Shown here: positions 25,739-34,092 of the stretch, piece by piece
Numbering within the stretch: position 1 is the stretch's first letter
How the letters are laid out: each line of letters starts with the position of its first letter
NCBI GenBank assembly: GCA_039191215.1
Contig: JBCCXT010000001.1
Coordinates: 1 to 64,000, forward strand
DNA from: HKCCE3408 sp039191215
GTDB lineage: Bacteria; Pseudomonadota; Alphaproteobacteria; Rhodobacterales; Rhodobacteraceae
Direction of reading: 5' to 3'
Length of the DNA stretch: 64,000 nt
The notes under the pieces: model-generated
What the model saw: only the letters and a program-made list of their open reading frames with translations
Databases searched by the model: none
Told to the model about the DNA's origin: nothing
Position numbers and translations under genes: made by a program

Positions 25739-26639
25739 GGGCGTCGATCATCTCTTTATAATGCGCGCGGATCCGGGTTGTGACGGGATGTGTGCCATCG
25801 CCGATCTGTTTGCCATCGATCGAGGCCACCGGTGTTTGCGCCCCGAAAGTGCCGGTCAAAAAGGCCTCATCCGCAGTGTAGGCCTCATAAAGCGAGTAGT
25901 TTTTTTCGTAGACGGGAATGTCGTTCAGTCGGCACAGATCGATCACCTTGGCTCGGGTCACGCCGTTCATGCAATAATCACCGGTTGAGGTCCAAACCGC
26001 GCCGCTCCGGACGATGAAAAAGTTGCACGCATTGGTCGTGTTCACGAAGCCATGCGGGTCCAGCATCAGGGCTTCATCGGCGCCGGCATGTTCCGCCTGT
26101 AGACACGCAATCACGCAGTTCAGCTTTGAGTGGCTATTGAATTTGGCATCTTGGCTTGTGGGCAGCCCGCGCACCTGCGGCACGGTGGCCAAACGAATGC
26201 CCGCCTGGTGCAATCGCTCGGCGGGCTTCGAATGCTCCATGATAATGACAAGGGTCGGCCCGGATTGGCTGAGTGCGGGGTGCTGGAACGGCCGCACTTT
26301 GACGCCGCGTGTCAGCATCAGCCGGCAATGCACATCTGTGTGCATACCATTGGCCGCCCGGGTTTCCTCAAGTGCGGCAAAAATCCCAGCACGGTCCGTT
26401 CCGACATCAAGGCTAACCGCTTTGCAGGAGCCAAAGAAGCGATCCATATGCGCATCGAAAAACGCCCAGACCCCATCGTAAAGCCGCAGACCTTCCCACA
26501 TGCCATCACCCAGCATGAACCCGCTATCATAGACCGAGACCTTGGCATCAGCGCGCGGCACAATCGCGCCGTTGATATAGATCTTTATGGTCGCATTGCG
26601 CGGGTCTTCGAGCGCGTCATGGGTGGTTAAGGTGTCCAT
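25692..26639 (-). CDS. PLP-dependent class IV aminotransferase family protein
   Basis: This 315-residue protein has the fold type IV pattern of branched-chain/D-amino-acid aminotransferases and aminodeoxychorismate lyases: YINGAIVPRADAKVSVYDSGFMLGDGMWEGLR, then HRF-like contacts. The PLP lysine is in FNSHSKLNCVIACLQAE. It ends with YEAYTADEAFLTGTFGAQTPV. The conserved Glu of the class IV signature (E-x-S-x-x-N) is replaced by Thr (VNTTNACNFFIV), which should alter cofactor pyridine-nitrogen interaction. The reaction is therefore uncertain. It sits directly upstream of the dehalogenase gene and overlaps it, implying co-expression. A link to dehalogenation is not evident from family knowledge. 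Confidence 0.78.
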   Translation of the reverse strand: MDTLTTHDALEDPRNATIKIYINGAIVPRADAKVSVYDSGFMLGDGMWEGLRLYDGVWAFFDAHMDRFFGSCKAVSLDVGTDRAGIFAALEETRAANGMHTDVHCRLMLTRGVKVRPFQHPALSQSGPTLVIIMEHSKPAERLHQAGIRLATVPQVRGLPTSQDAKFNSHSKLNCVIACLQAEHAGADEALMLDPHGFVNTTNACNFFIVRSGAVWTSTGDYCMNGVTRAKVIDLCRLNDIPVYEKNYSLYEAYTADEAFLTGTFGAQTPVASIDGKQIGDGTHPVTTRIRAHYKEMIDAHVAAAVAPTSNGARS

Positions 26640-26704
26640 GCCGTATGGGGCAGCGCCGCACCGGCATTTGTCAAGCAGGCATGATGTGGCGCCAGACTGG
26701 GATC

Positions 26705-27661
26705 TTAGGCAAATTTTGACATGAATCGCTCCGCCAATTCTGCAGTGCCATCGGCAAAATGGGGGGCCAGGGCTTGCGGCTCAGGGGCTTCTGAATGGCT
26801 GCCGATCCAGGCCAATAAAGCCATCCGGCGCAGCATCACAAAAGTGTCGATCTCTGCGGCATCTTGGTCGGAAAGGGCCGCGATTTCGCGGTATCCCGCG
26901 ATCCAGGCCTGGGCCAGATCGTCCAGGTCATCGCGTGTTTCCATAAAGCTGACCGCGGCGGCAAAGTCGTAAAGCCACCAGCCAAAGCCGCAATCGTCGA
27001 AATCAATCAGCGCGAGCTCTGACCCGTCCTGCAAAAGATTGGCAAGCCGCATATCAGCATGGATCAGACCGTAGCGCGTTGCATCCTTGCCAAACTGGGT
27101 CAGCCGGTCGGTCGTCAGGGCTTGGGCTTGCGCCAAAAGCGGTAGAATTTGGTGGTCGACGCCAGGGGCAGATCGCCAATCGCCCCAAGCAGCCGTTGCA
27201 CCAAAGACGGCTGAGAGATCCCAATGCGGGCGCGTGAAGCCATTGGGTTGCGACCAGTGCCGGGCCTGGAGATGCAGCCGGGCTGCAATTTGTCCCAAGC
27301 GCGCAAATAGCGGGGTAGGTGCTGCATCGCCGCTTGGCTCCTCGCCGGGCAGATGTTCAAAGAGCACCATGTGTTGGCCAGCATGGGTTTGCAGCACCAA
27401 CCCGTCGCGCCCGGCAATGGGCACAGGCAAGGCCACCGGCGCCAGGGCGCGGTTTTCGGCCAGGGCGGCGAGCCAGCCAAGCTCCGACCGGATTGCCGCC
27501 GCGGATTGATAGCCTGGGCGGTGGCAGCGCAGGATGAACCTTTGACCCTGCCCCTCAACCAGATAGGTGTGGTTTTCCGAGACATTGATCAGCGAAATCT
27601 CCGCATCCGGCGCAAGGTTCCAAAGCGGCAAGGCCGATCGCACGGCCGATTGGCCGGTCAC
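26705..27661 (-). CDS. Phosphotransferase (APH/homoserine-kinase-like) family protein
   Basis: This 318-residue protein has the aminoglycoside-phosphotransferase/choline-kinase fold: VEGQGQRFILRCHRPGY in the N-lobe, the Brenner motif YGLIHADMRLANLLQDGSELALIDFDDCGFGWWLYDFA with catalytic Asp in HAD and metal-binding Asp in IDFDD. Relatives phosphorylate homoserine, amino-alcohols or sugars, and some have been adapted to other small molecules. It overlaps the alcohol-dehydrogenase-like gene by 4 bp and is 65 bp ahead of the aminotransferase. Substrate unknown. Confidence 0.8.
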   Translation of the reverse strand: MTGQSAVRSALPLWNLAPDAEISLINVSENHTYLVEGQGQRFILRCHRPGYQSAAAIRSELGWLAALAENRALAPVALPVPIAGRDGLVLQTHAGQHMVLFEHLPGEEPSGDAAPTPLFARLGQIAARLHLQARHWSQPNGFTRPHWDLSAVFGATAAWGDWRSAPGVDHQILPLLAQAQALTTDRLTQFGKDATRYGLIHADMRLANLLQDGSELALIDFDDCGFGWWLYDFAAAVSFMETRDDLDDLAQAWIAGYREIAALSDQDAAEIDTFVMLRRMALLAWIGSHSEAPEPQALAPHFADGTAELAERFMSKFA

Positions 27662-28725
27662 GGCAGTACCACGATGTTTCCGGCATGGGTCTTTTCGGCG
27701 AAAGCCGTTTGCGCGGCGGCCAGCTCTTTGAGCGGAAAGCTCGCAGCCAGGAGCGGGCGAAGTTCCGCCGCCTCAATATGATTAACAAGGGTGCGCATGA
27801 CCGACGGATCCGTCACGGTGGAGCCCGTGAAGGTCAGATCACGCAAGTAAAACGTCCGCAGATCGAAATTGACATGCGGGCCGGCAATTGCACCCGAACA
27901 GGTCAGCCTGCCGCCGCGTTCGAGCACGTCGACCAGCGCGGGCCAACCCGGCCCGCCGACCACATCTGCGACGACGGTGACGCGTTCATCGCCAAGGGCT
28001 GCGCGCAGATCCTCAGGCGCGCGGGGCAGGATCAGATCGGGCCCAAGCTCAGCTACAGCCGCGTGTTTCGATGCACTTGCCATCGCAATGACCCGCGCGC
28101 CGCGTAGTTTGGCCAATTGAACAAGCGCACCGCCCACGCCACCCGAGGCGCCCGGGATAAGGACGGTATCCGCGTCGCCGACCTCCGCCCGGGTCAGCAT
28201 GCCAAGCGCGGTGGAAAATGAACAGGAAAAGGTCGCCAATTCGGCGTCTCTTAGGCCCGATCGGACCTGCACGGCGTTTTCATTGGGAAGGCAGGTGAAT
28301 TCTGCAAACCCGCCATCGCATTCCGATCCGAAATAGGCGGCCTTGCCTTTGTTGCCGGGACATGTCGGGTCACGCAGCCAATTGTCTGTGATCACCCGCG
28401 CGCCGATCCGGCTTTTGCTGACACCCGGGCCGACATCGACAATCTCGCCGCATGCATCCGCCCCTTGGATGCGCGGGAAACTGATCGGCGCGCCGCCCCA
28501 GGACGGGTCTTGCTGGTCGTTGCCTGAAGCAGTTGAAGAGATGCCCTGTGAGTACCAGCCGACGCGGGTGTTGATGTCGGTATTATTGAGCCCACAGGCT
28601 TTGACGCGGACCAGCACTTCGCCCTTTTGCGGCACCGGCCTGGGCCAATCTTCGCGCCATTGCAGTTGATCAAGGCCGCCATGGCCCATGGTCACCATGG
28701 CGCACATCGTTTCGGGGAAGGTCAT
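27658..28725 (-). CDS. Zinc-type alcohol dehydrogenase/quinone-oxidoreductase family (MDR)
   Basis: This 355-residue MDR protein has an N-terminal GroES-like domain (KGEVLVRVKACGLNNTDINTR, GADACGEIVDVGPGVS) and a C-terminal Rossmann domain (VLIPGASGGVGGALVQLAKLRGARVIAMAS). The classical catalytic-zinc Cys is replaced by Asn (CGLNNTD), as in quinone-oxidoreductase-like members, and the structural-zinc loop is incomplete. It is probably an NAD(P)H-dependent reductase. It is the first gene of the run that leads through the kinase and aminotransferase to the reductive dehalogenase. Substrate unknown. Confidence 0.8.
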   Translation of the reverse strand: MTFPETMCAMVTMGHGGLDQLQWREDWPRPVPQKGEVLVRVKACGLNNTDINTRVGWYSQGISSTASGNDQQDPSWGGAPISFPRIQGADACGEIVDVGPGVSKSRIGARVITDNWLRDPTCPGNKGKAAYFGSECDGGFAEFTCLPNENAVQVRSGLRDAELATFSCSFSTALGMLTRAEVGDADTVLIPGASGGVGGALVQLAKLRGARVIAMASASKHAAVAELGPDLILPRAPEDLRAALGDERVTVVADVVGGPGWPALVDVLERGGRLTCSGAIAGPHVNFDLRTFYLRDLTFTGSTVTDPSVMRTLVNHIEAAELRPLLAASFPLKELAAAQTAFAEKTHAGNIVVLP

Positions 28726-28853
28726 CGCCAGCTCCGCAGATTTCTTCGCAACAGGATTGTCCGATGGTGGGTGCGTTGCAAGGGGGGAGCGCGCGCCTTC
28801 TCAGGCGCCCTTTGGGGCCCTCGTCGGCGCGCGGCCTGTGCAGGCGGCTTTGC

Positions 28854-28869
28854 AGGGGGCGGGCCCCCT
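28854..28869 (-). terminator. G/C hairpin downstream of pcaF
   Basis: AGGGGGC and GCCCCCT face each other around GG just beyond the pcaF stop, within a very GC-rich 158-bp gap. No T-run follows. It may act as a transcription end between pcaF and the ADH-to-dehalogenase run, and resembles hairpins at 48808 and 58971. Confidence 0.4.
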
Positions 28870-28883
28870 ACGACCCCCCAGAC

Positions 28884-30086
28884 TCAGCGCGCACTTTCAA
28901 GCGCGACGGCAATGCCTTGACCCACGCCGATGCACATGCAGGCTAGGCCGCGTTCCCCCGGTTTCAGGTCAAGTGCGGCCGAGCCTGTGATGCGCGCGCC
29001 AGACATGCCGAGCGGATGGCCGAGTGCGATCGCCCCGCCATTGCGGTTCACATGTGCTGCGTCATCGGGGAGGCCCAATTGGCGCAGCGTGGCAAGGCTT
29101 TGGCTGGCAAAGGCTTCATTCAGTTCAACCACGGCAAAATCGGATATCGCCAGACCAAGGCGCAACATCAGCTTTTCGGCGGCAGGCGCCGGGCCAATCC
29201 CCATGATACGCGGTGTAACGCCCACAGTCGCGCCGCCCAAAATCCGCGCAATCGGCGTCAATCCGTGCCGCTCGGCGGCGGCTTTCGAGGCGATGATAAG
29301 CGCGGCGGCCCCGTCATTTACCCCAGATGCGTTCCCGGCTGTGACCGTGCCGGGCTGCCTGACAATCGGTACCAATTTGGCAAGGCTGTCCGCGGTGGTC
29401 TGGGCGCGTGGATGCTCGTCTTGAGCAACAACAATGGCGTCACCCTTTCGCTGCGGGATCTCAACGGGCACGATCTCTTGTGCCAGGCGGCCACAAGCCA
29501 TCGCAGCCGTCGCGCGGGCCTGGCTTCGCGCCGCAAATGCATCTTGATCGGCGCGGCAAATGCCAAAATCCTCGGCGACATTCTCTGCCGTCTCGGGCAT
29601 GGAATCGATCCCGTATTGCGCCTTGAGGACCGGGTTCACAAAGCGCCACCCGATGGTTGTGTCGTGGATTTCAACCGCGCGCGAAAAGGCCTGGGCCGCC
29701 TTTGGCATCACAAATGGCGCGCGGCTCATGCTCTCGACGCCACCGGCCAGGATCAGGTCCGCCTCACCCGACCGGATCGCCCGGGCGGCAAAGATAACCG
29801 CATCCATGCCCGAGCCGCATAAGCGGTTTATCGTCGTGGCCGGCACTGTCTCCGGCAGACCGGCCAGAAGCGCCGACATGCGCGCAACATTTCGGTTATC
29901 CTCGCCGGCCTGATTTGCGCAGCCATAGATCACTTCCTCGATGGCTGTGGGATCAAGTCTGTCATTGCGAGACAGCAAGGCACGGATCGGGATCGCACCC
30001 AGGTCATCAGGGCGCACCATCGAAAGCGCACCTGCGAACCGACCAATGGGCGTGCGAACATAATCACAGATGAACGCATCGGACAT
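28884..30086 (-). CDS. pcaF: 3-oxoadipyl-CoA thiolase / acetyl-CoA acyltransferase
   Basis: At 400 residues it has the normal thiolase length. It begins with CDYVRTPIGRFAGALS, typical of PcaF/PaaJ. Catalytic residues are visible: Cys in TINRLCGSGMDAV, His in NRNGGAIALGHPLGMSGAR and the second Cys in GLACMCIGVGQG. A VELNEAFASQ motif is also present. It cleaves 3-oxoadipyl-CoA to succinyl-CoA and acetyl-CoA, the last step of the protocatechuate/beta-ketoadipate route. Co-location with pobA supports the pca rather than the paa assignment. The gap 30087-30246 upstream holds no recognised gene. Confidence 0.88.
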   Translation of the reverse strand: MSDAFICDYVRTPIGRFAGALSMVRPDDLGAIPIRALLSRNDRLDPTAIEEVIYGCANQAGEDNRNVARMSALLAGLPETVPATTINRLCGSGMDAVIFAARAIRSGEADLILAGGVESMSRAPFVMPKAAQAFSRAVEIHDTTIGWRFVNPVLKAQYGIDSMPETAENVAEDFGICRADQDAFAARSQARATAAMACGRLAQEIVPVEIPQRKGDAIVVAQDEHPRAQTTADSLAKLVPIVRQPGTVTAGNASGVNDGAAALIIASKAAAERHGLTPIARILGGATVGVTPRIMGIGPAPAAEKLMLRLGLAISDFAVVELNEAFASQSLATLRQLGLPDDAAHVNRNGGAIALGHPLGMSGARITGSAALDLKPGERGLACMCIGVGQGIAVALESAR

Positions 30087-30246
30087 GCCGCTGCTCCCGC
30101 TCTTTCGTTACCAAACTACAGATCATTTATCGATCTCGTAACGCAAAGTCCATCTCGCACAGCCCATCGAAGACCGATCCGTGGAAACGCGGGCCGCGGA
30201 GCGGCTCCAGAATGGGGCCCGACGCGGCGCGCCCTTACGCGGTGAC

Positions 30247-31416
30247 TCAATACGGCAGACCCACGTAGTTTTCGGCCAGCTCCCGCCTTGCGGATTCTGA
30301 TTGCGCCAGATGAGCCAGGGTCGCCTTACGCATCTGGGCCGCAAAGCTGTCCTCACCGGCAAATTGATGCAGCATCGTTGTCATCTGCCAGCTAAACCGC
30401 ATCGCCTTCCAGATCCGCGCCAAGGCCCGGTCGGAATAGGCGTCAAACCCGCTCTTATCACCAGATCTTAACGCCGCGATCAGCGCCTGATGCAGGTAGT
30501 AGACGTCAGAGGCGGCCAGATTGAGCCCTTTGGCACCCGTTGGCGGCACGATATGCGCCGCATCCCCGACCAAAGCCAGTTTCCCATAGCGCAGCGGCTC
30601 GGACACAAAAGACCGCAGGGGCGCGATCGATTTTTCAATCGACGGCCCGGTTTGCAGCGCGCGCGCGGTCTCTTCCGGCAGGCAGCTTTTCAGCTTTTCC
30701 CAGAACCGCGCATCACTCCAATCGGTGACCTTATCGCTAAGCGGCACCTGCACGTAATACCGGCTAAGTTCCGGGTTGCGCATCGATGCAAGCGCAAATC
30801 CATTGCGCGAATTGGCATAGATCAGCTCTTCATGCGCGGGCCGTGTGCGCGACAAAAGCCCCAGCCAGCCAAACGGATACACCCGCTCAAATTCACGCCG
30901 TTTATCATCGGGGATGCTTTTGCGGCTGACCCCGTGAAAACCGTCACATCCAGCAATATACGCGCAGTCCAGACGCTGCGTCGCGCCGTTCTGGACAAAT
31001 GTCACATAGGGCGCCGCGCCGGTCGCATCACCGATCACCACGTCCGAGACGTCATGCAAGATCGTGGTCCCCATTTCATCTTGGGCGCGATAGAGATCGG
31101 CTGTAACCTCCGTCTGGCCGTAAACGGTAACATTTTTGCCGGTGAGCGCCCGGAAATCGATCCGCACCATCAGATCGTCATCGGTTAGATAGCAGCCGTC
31201 ATGCGGCAAACCTTCTGTCTCAAGCCGCGCGCCGACACCGGCCTCACGCAGAAGCTCCACAGTGCCGGCCTCCAGCACGCCTGCCCGGATCCGGCCCAAG
31301 ACATGGTCCCGGCTGGCGCGTTCCAAGACAACCGTTTCGATCCCGGCGCGGTTGAGCAATTGCGACAAGAGCAGGCCCGACGGTCCGCCGCCGATGATGG
31401 CAACCTGGGTGCGCAT
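30247..31416 (-). CDS. pobA: 4-Hydroxybenzoate 3-monooxygenase
   Basis: This 389-residue group A flavoprotein monooxygenase has the expected length. FAD motifs are VAIIGGGPSGLLLSQLLNRAGI, IAGCDGFHGVSRKSIP and LALVGDAAHIVPPTGAKGLNLA. PobA-specific stretches such as YPFGWLGLLSRTRPAHEELIYANSRNGFALAS support the assignment over related hydroxylases. It uses NADPH and O2 to convert 4-hydroxybenzoate to protocatechuate. It is transcribed divergently from an AraC-type regulator across 85 bp, the classic pobA/pobR arrangement. It is 4.5 kb from a dehalogenase of the type that generates 4-hydroxybenzoate. Confidence 0.95.
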   Translation of the reverse strand: MRTQVAIIGGGPSGLLLSQLLNRAGIETVVLERASRDHVLGRIRAGVLEAGTVELLREAGVGARLETEGLPHDGCYLTDDDLMVRIDFRALTGKNVTVYGQTEVTADLYRAQDEMGTTILHDVSDVVIGDATGAAPYVTFVQNGATQRLDCAYIAGCDGFHGVSRKSIPDDKRREFERVYPFGWLGLLSRTRPAHEELIYANSRNGFALASMRNPELSRYYVQVPLSDKVTDWSDARFWEKLKSCLPEETARALQTGPSIEKSIAPLRSFVSEPLRYGKLALVGDAAHIVPPTGAKGLNLAASDVYYLHQALIAALRSGDKSGFDAYSDRALARIWKAMRFSWQMTTMLHQFAGEDSFAAQMRKATLAHLAQSESARRELAENYVGLPY

Positions 31417-31501
31417 GGTACTGTCCTCCCGGCCTCAACCGTACTGCTTTGCGACATGCAGCAAAATGGACGGGCAGCACCGTAGCTGGTATTATTCGAG
31501 C

Positions 31502-32362
31502 ATGGCGCAGACCTCTCCGATCCCCGTTTTCACCCTATTCGGCACGACCGAGCCAGTGGCCGATCTTGTCCATTACGAACCCATCGCGGCACGCAGTGCG
31601 CCGCTAAACTGGCGCATATCTGCCCATCGGCATGCCTCTTTGGTGCAAGTCCTGGCGGTTGAAGACGGCGAAGCGCAAGCCCAAGTCGATGGTATCGCTT
31701 GCTTGCTGGGGCCGGGTGAGTACATCTTCATACCGGCACAATCCGTGCACGCGTTTCGATTTGCGCCGGGTACAGGTGGATTTGTCCTGTCGATCCCTTC
31801 GGACCTGGCCCAATCACTTGGTCCCGCAAGCGCAGATTTGGCCGACAACCTGGCGCAATCCTTCAGTGGCAAAATCGGGCCACGGCTGCAAACGCTGTCG
31901 AAACTGCTGTGTGAGACCGACCGAATGGCAGCACGCTATCGCAGCCCCGCCGCCCTTGGTCTAGCCCTTGCCGTTTTGGCCGAACTCGCCGATGAACAAA
32001 GCGATGCCAACGGCACCGCGCCGCCGCGCGGGCATGCCCGCTTGGACCGGCTGGCGCGCTTGATCGCCGCGCACCGCCAAGACGGATGGACGGCGGCAGA
32101 TTATGCCCGTGCGCTTGGCGTCTCCACCGGTCATCTCAGCCGGCAATGCCGGGCAGCAACCGGCCGCGGCGCACAAGCTTTCATCGAACATGCATTGATG
32201 ACTGAGGCATCCCGTCGTCTCGCTTTCACGGACCTTTCCGTGGCCGAGATCGGCTACCAGCTGGGTTACGCGGATCCGTCTTACTTCTCGCGCCGTTTTC
32301 GGGCCGCGCGCGGCATCGCGCCCACGCGCTACCGCGCAAAGTTCGCGCACCAGGCCCATTAG
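31502..32362 (+). CDS. pobR: AraC-family regulator, likely PobR
   Basis: From the ATG at 31502 (MAQTSPIPVFTLFG) the product is 286 residues. The N-terminal cupin sensor domain (HRHASLVQVLAVEDGEA, GPGEYIFIPAQSVHAFRF) precedes a C-terminal double HTH (YARALGVSTGHLSRQCRAATG; TDLSVAEIGYQLGYADPSYFSRRFRAARGIAPTRYR). The gene is divergent from pobA. AraC-type PobR proteins activate pobA in response to 4-hydroxybenzoate. The assignment therefore rests on family plus position. The upstream part of the open frame overlaps pobA antisense and was not included. Confidence 0.85.
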   Translation: MAQTSPIPVFTLFGTTEPVADLVHYEPIAARSAPLNWRISAHRHASLVQVLAVEDGEAQAQVDGIACLLGPGEYIFIPAQSVHAFRFAPGTGGFVLSIPSDLAQSLGPASADLADNLAQSFSGKIGPRLQTLSKLLCETDRMAARYRSPAALGLALAVLAELADEQSDANGTAPPRGHARLDRLARLIAAHRQDGWTAADYARALGVSTGHLSRQCRAATGRGAQAFIEHALMTEASRRLAFTDLSVAEIGYQLGYADPSYFSRRFRAARGIAPTRYRAKFAHQAH

Positions 32363-32475
32363 CTGTTGTGGTGGCGATCCAATCCGCTTGCGCGCGCAGG
32401 GCGCTGCATTATGCTTTGGCTCGGAAGGATGGAGCGACCCCCGGCAATGTGGGGCGCGGCTTTAGGGAGGCACAC

Positions 32476-33513
32476 ATGCGAAGAAGAGATTTCATTACAA
32501 CCGTACCAGTTGCCGGCGCGGCGATCCTGGCGGCACCGCATATCGCGCGGGCCCAGGCAACCACATTACGGCTGCACCAATTCCTGCCGCCACAAGCGAC
32601 CATTCCATCAGGCATCTTGGTGCCTTGGGCCGATCAGGTGGCCGAAGCCAGCGATGGCGATCTGACCATACAACATTTCGATGCGATGGCGCTTGGCGGC
32701 GCGCCGCCGGACCTTTTCGACCAGGCGCGCGACGGGATTGCCGATATCACGATGACCGTGGTCGGTTACACGCCGGGCCGTTTCCCGCGGACGGAAGTTT
32801 TTGACCTGCCCTTCCTCATGCGCGACCCGGTGGCCACATCGCGCGCCTATTGGGACATGATGGAAAACGAGCTGCAGGACGCCGAATTTGGTGATGTGAA
32901 GATCCTCGCAAGCTGGGTCCATGGCCCAGGTGTGATCCACAGCAACCAGCCGGTTACAACGCCTGATGATATGGCTGGGCTGACAGTACGCGGCCCGACC
33001 CGCGTGATCGCCGATATGCTGGCCCAACTTGGCGCGGAACCCGTTGGCATGCCGGTCCCGGCCATCCCAGAGGCGATAAGCCGCGGTGTCATCAACGGCA
33101 CCGTCATCCCGTGGGAGGTGACCGCGACGTTGCGCCTGTCGGAGCTCTTGAGCAACCATACCGAGTTTGCCAGCAACGAAGCGCTTTACACCACGCCCTT
33201 TGTTCTGGCGATGAACCGCGCCGCTTATGAAGGCCTGCCGGACGATCTGCGCACAGCACTCGACAGCGTATCGGGCTCAGATGCCTCGGCCTTTGCGGCA
33301 CAAGTTATGCTGGACGGCGACGGGCCCGCGCGTCAGATTGCCGTGGATGCTGGCAACGATATCATCACAATTGATGAGGCCGCATCGGCCCCATGGCGCG
33401 AAGCCGCCTTGCCGGTGATCGACGATTGGATTGCGTCCCGCGCGGAACAGGATGTCGATGGCCAGGCCACTTTAGATCGGGCGCGGGCTCTCATTGAACA
33501 GTATAGCGCTTAG
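32476..33513 (+). CDS. dctP: TRAP transporter solute-binding protein DctP
   Basis: The ATG at 32476 follows GGGAGG and gives 345 residues. A Tat-type signal (MRRRDFITTVPVAGAAILAAPHIARAQ) leads into a DctP domain with LPPQATIPSGILVPWADQVAEAS. The ligand-binding Arg lies in MAGLTVRGPTRVIADMLAQLGAEPVGMP. It captures an organic acid in the periplasm for the DctQM permease encoded next. Position between the pob genes and the anthranilate operon suggests an aromatic or related acid, but the ligand is an inference. Confidence 0.9.
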   Translation: MRRRDFITTVPVAGAAILAAPHIARAQATTLRLHQFLPPQATIPSGILVPWADQVAEASDGDLTIQHFDAMALGGAPPDLFDQARDGIADITMTVVGYTPGRFPRTEVFDLPFLMRDPVATSRAYWDMMENELQDAEFGDVKILASWVHGPGVIHSNQPVTTPDDMAGLTVRGPTRVIADMLAQLGAEPVGMPVPAIPEAISRGVINGTVIPWEVTATLRLSELLSNHTEFASNEALYTTPFVLAMNRAAYEGLPDDLRTALDSVSGSDASAFAAQVMLDGDGPARQIAVDAGNDIITIDEAASAPWREAALPVIDDWIASRAEQDVDGQATLDRARALIEQYSA

Positions 33514-33534
33514 GGGCGTCACATTGGCACACGG

Positions 33535-33558
33535 AAGGGGCCGGTTGTCCGGCCCCTT
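33535..33558 (+). terminator. Strong hairpin between dctP and dctQ
   Basis: AAGGGGCCGG (33535-33544) and CCGGCCCCTT (33549-33558) form a perfect 10-bp stem with a TTGT loop and a short T-run. Placed directly after dctP, it likely terminates part of the transcripts or protects the dctP message, so that binding protein is made in excess of permease. Confidence 0.7.
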
Positions 33559-33579
33559 TGCACGCCGCGAAGGGGGCTG

Positions 33580-34092
33580 ATGTACCAAAAGTTATCGCAA
33601 GGCGCAGATGTTCTGGCCCGTTGCCTCGCCCTGGCCGGGGGTGCGTTGCTCATCGCGATCACCGCGCTGACCGTCATCTCGATCATTGGCCGCGCTTTTG
33701 TGCCCCTGCAGATCGGGATCGGGCCCATTCGGGGCATTTATGATTATACCCAGATCGCCATTGCCGCGGCTGTCTTCGCGTTTCTTCCGCTTTGCCAATT
33801 GCGCCAGGCCCATGCCGTGGTTGACCTGTTTGAAACCCGGATGCCCGCGTCTTTGAACCGCTTCCTCGATCTTTTGTTCAACGCCGTGATGCTGCTTGCC
33901 GCGTCCGTAGGCACCTACCGGCTTTATCTCGGCATGCGTGACAAGATGCGAACGGGTGAGGTTACACAGATTGCCGAAGTGCCAGCCTGGTGGGGCTACG
34001 CGCTTGGCCTGGTCGGCGCCGTGGCCTTCGTTCTAGTCGCCGCGTTTTGTGTATTGCGCGCGGCCCGCGTGGTGTTGGGGCGCACCGCATGA
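33580..34092 (+). CDS. dctQ: TRAP transporter small permease DctQ
   Basis: This 170-residue protein has four hydrophobic helices (starting ALAGGALLIAITALTVISII). The DctQ-type segment YDYTQIAIAAAVFAFLPLCQLRQAHAVVDLFE lies in the second helix region. It forms the small membrane subunit that pairs with DctM. GAAGGGGGC precedes the start. The stop overlaps the dctM start (ATGA). Confidence 0.9.
   Translation: MYQKLSQGADVLARCLALAGGALLIAITALTVISIIGRAFVPLQIGIGPIRGIYDYTQIAIAAAVFAFLPLCQLRQAHAVVDLFETRMPASLNRFLDLLFNAVMLLAASVGTYRLYLGMRDKMRTGEVTQIAEVPAWWGYALGLVGAVAFVLVAAFCVLRAARVVLGRTA

Noticed and set aside
30960..31502. Earlier start for the AraC regulator at 31262
   Set aside because: It would run across pobA antisense; the sensor domain begins naturally at 31502.
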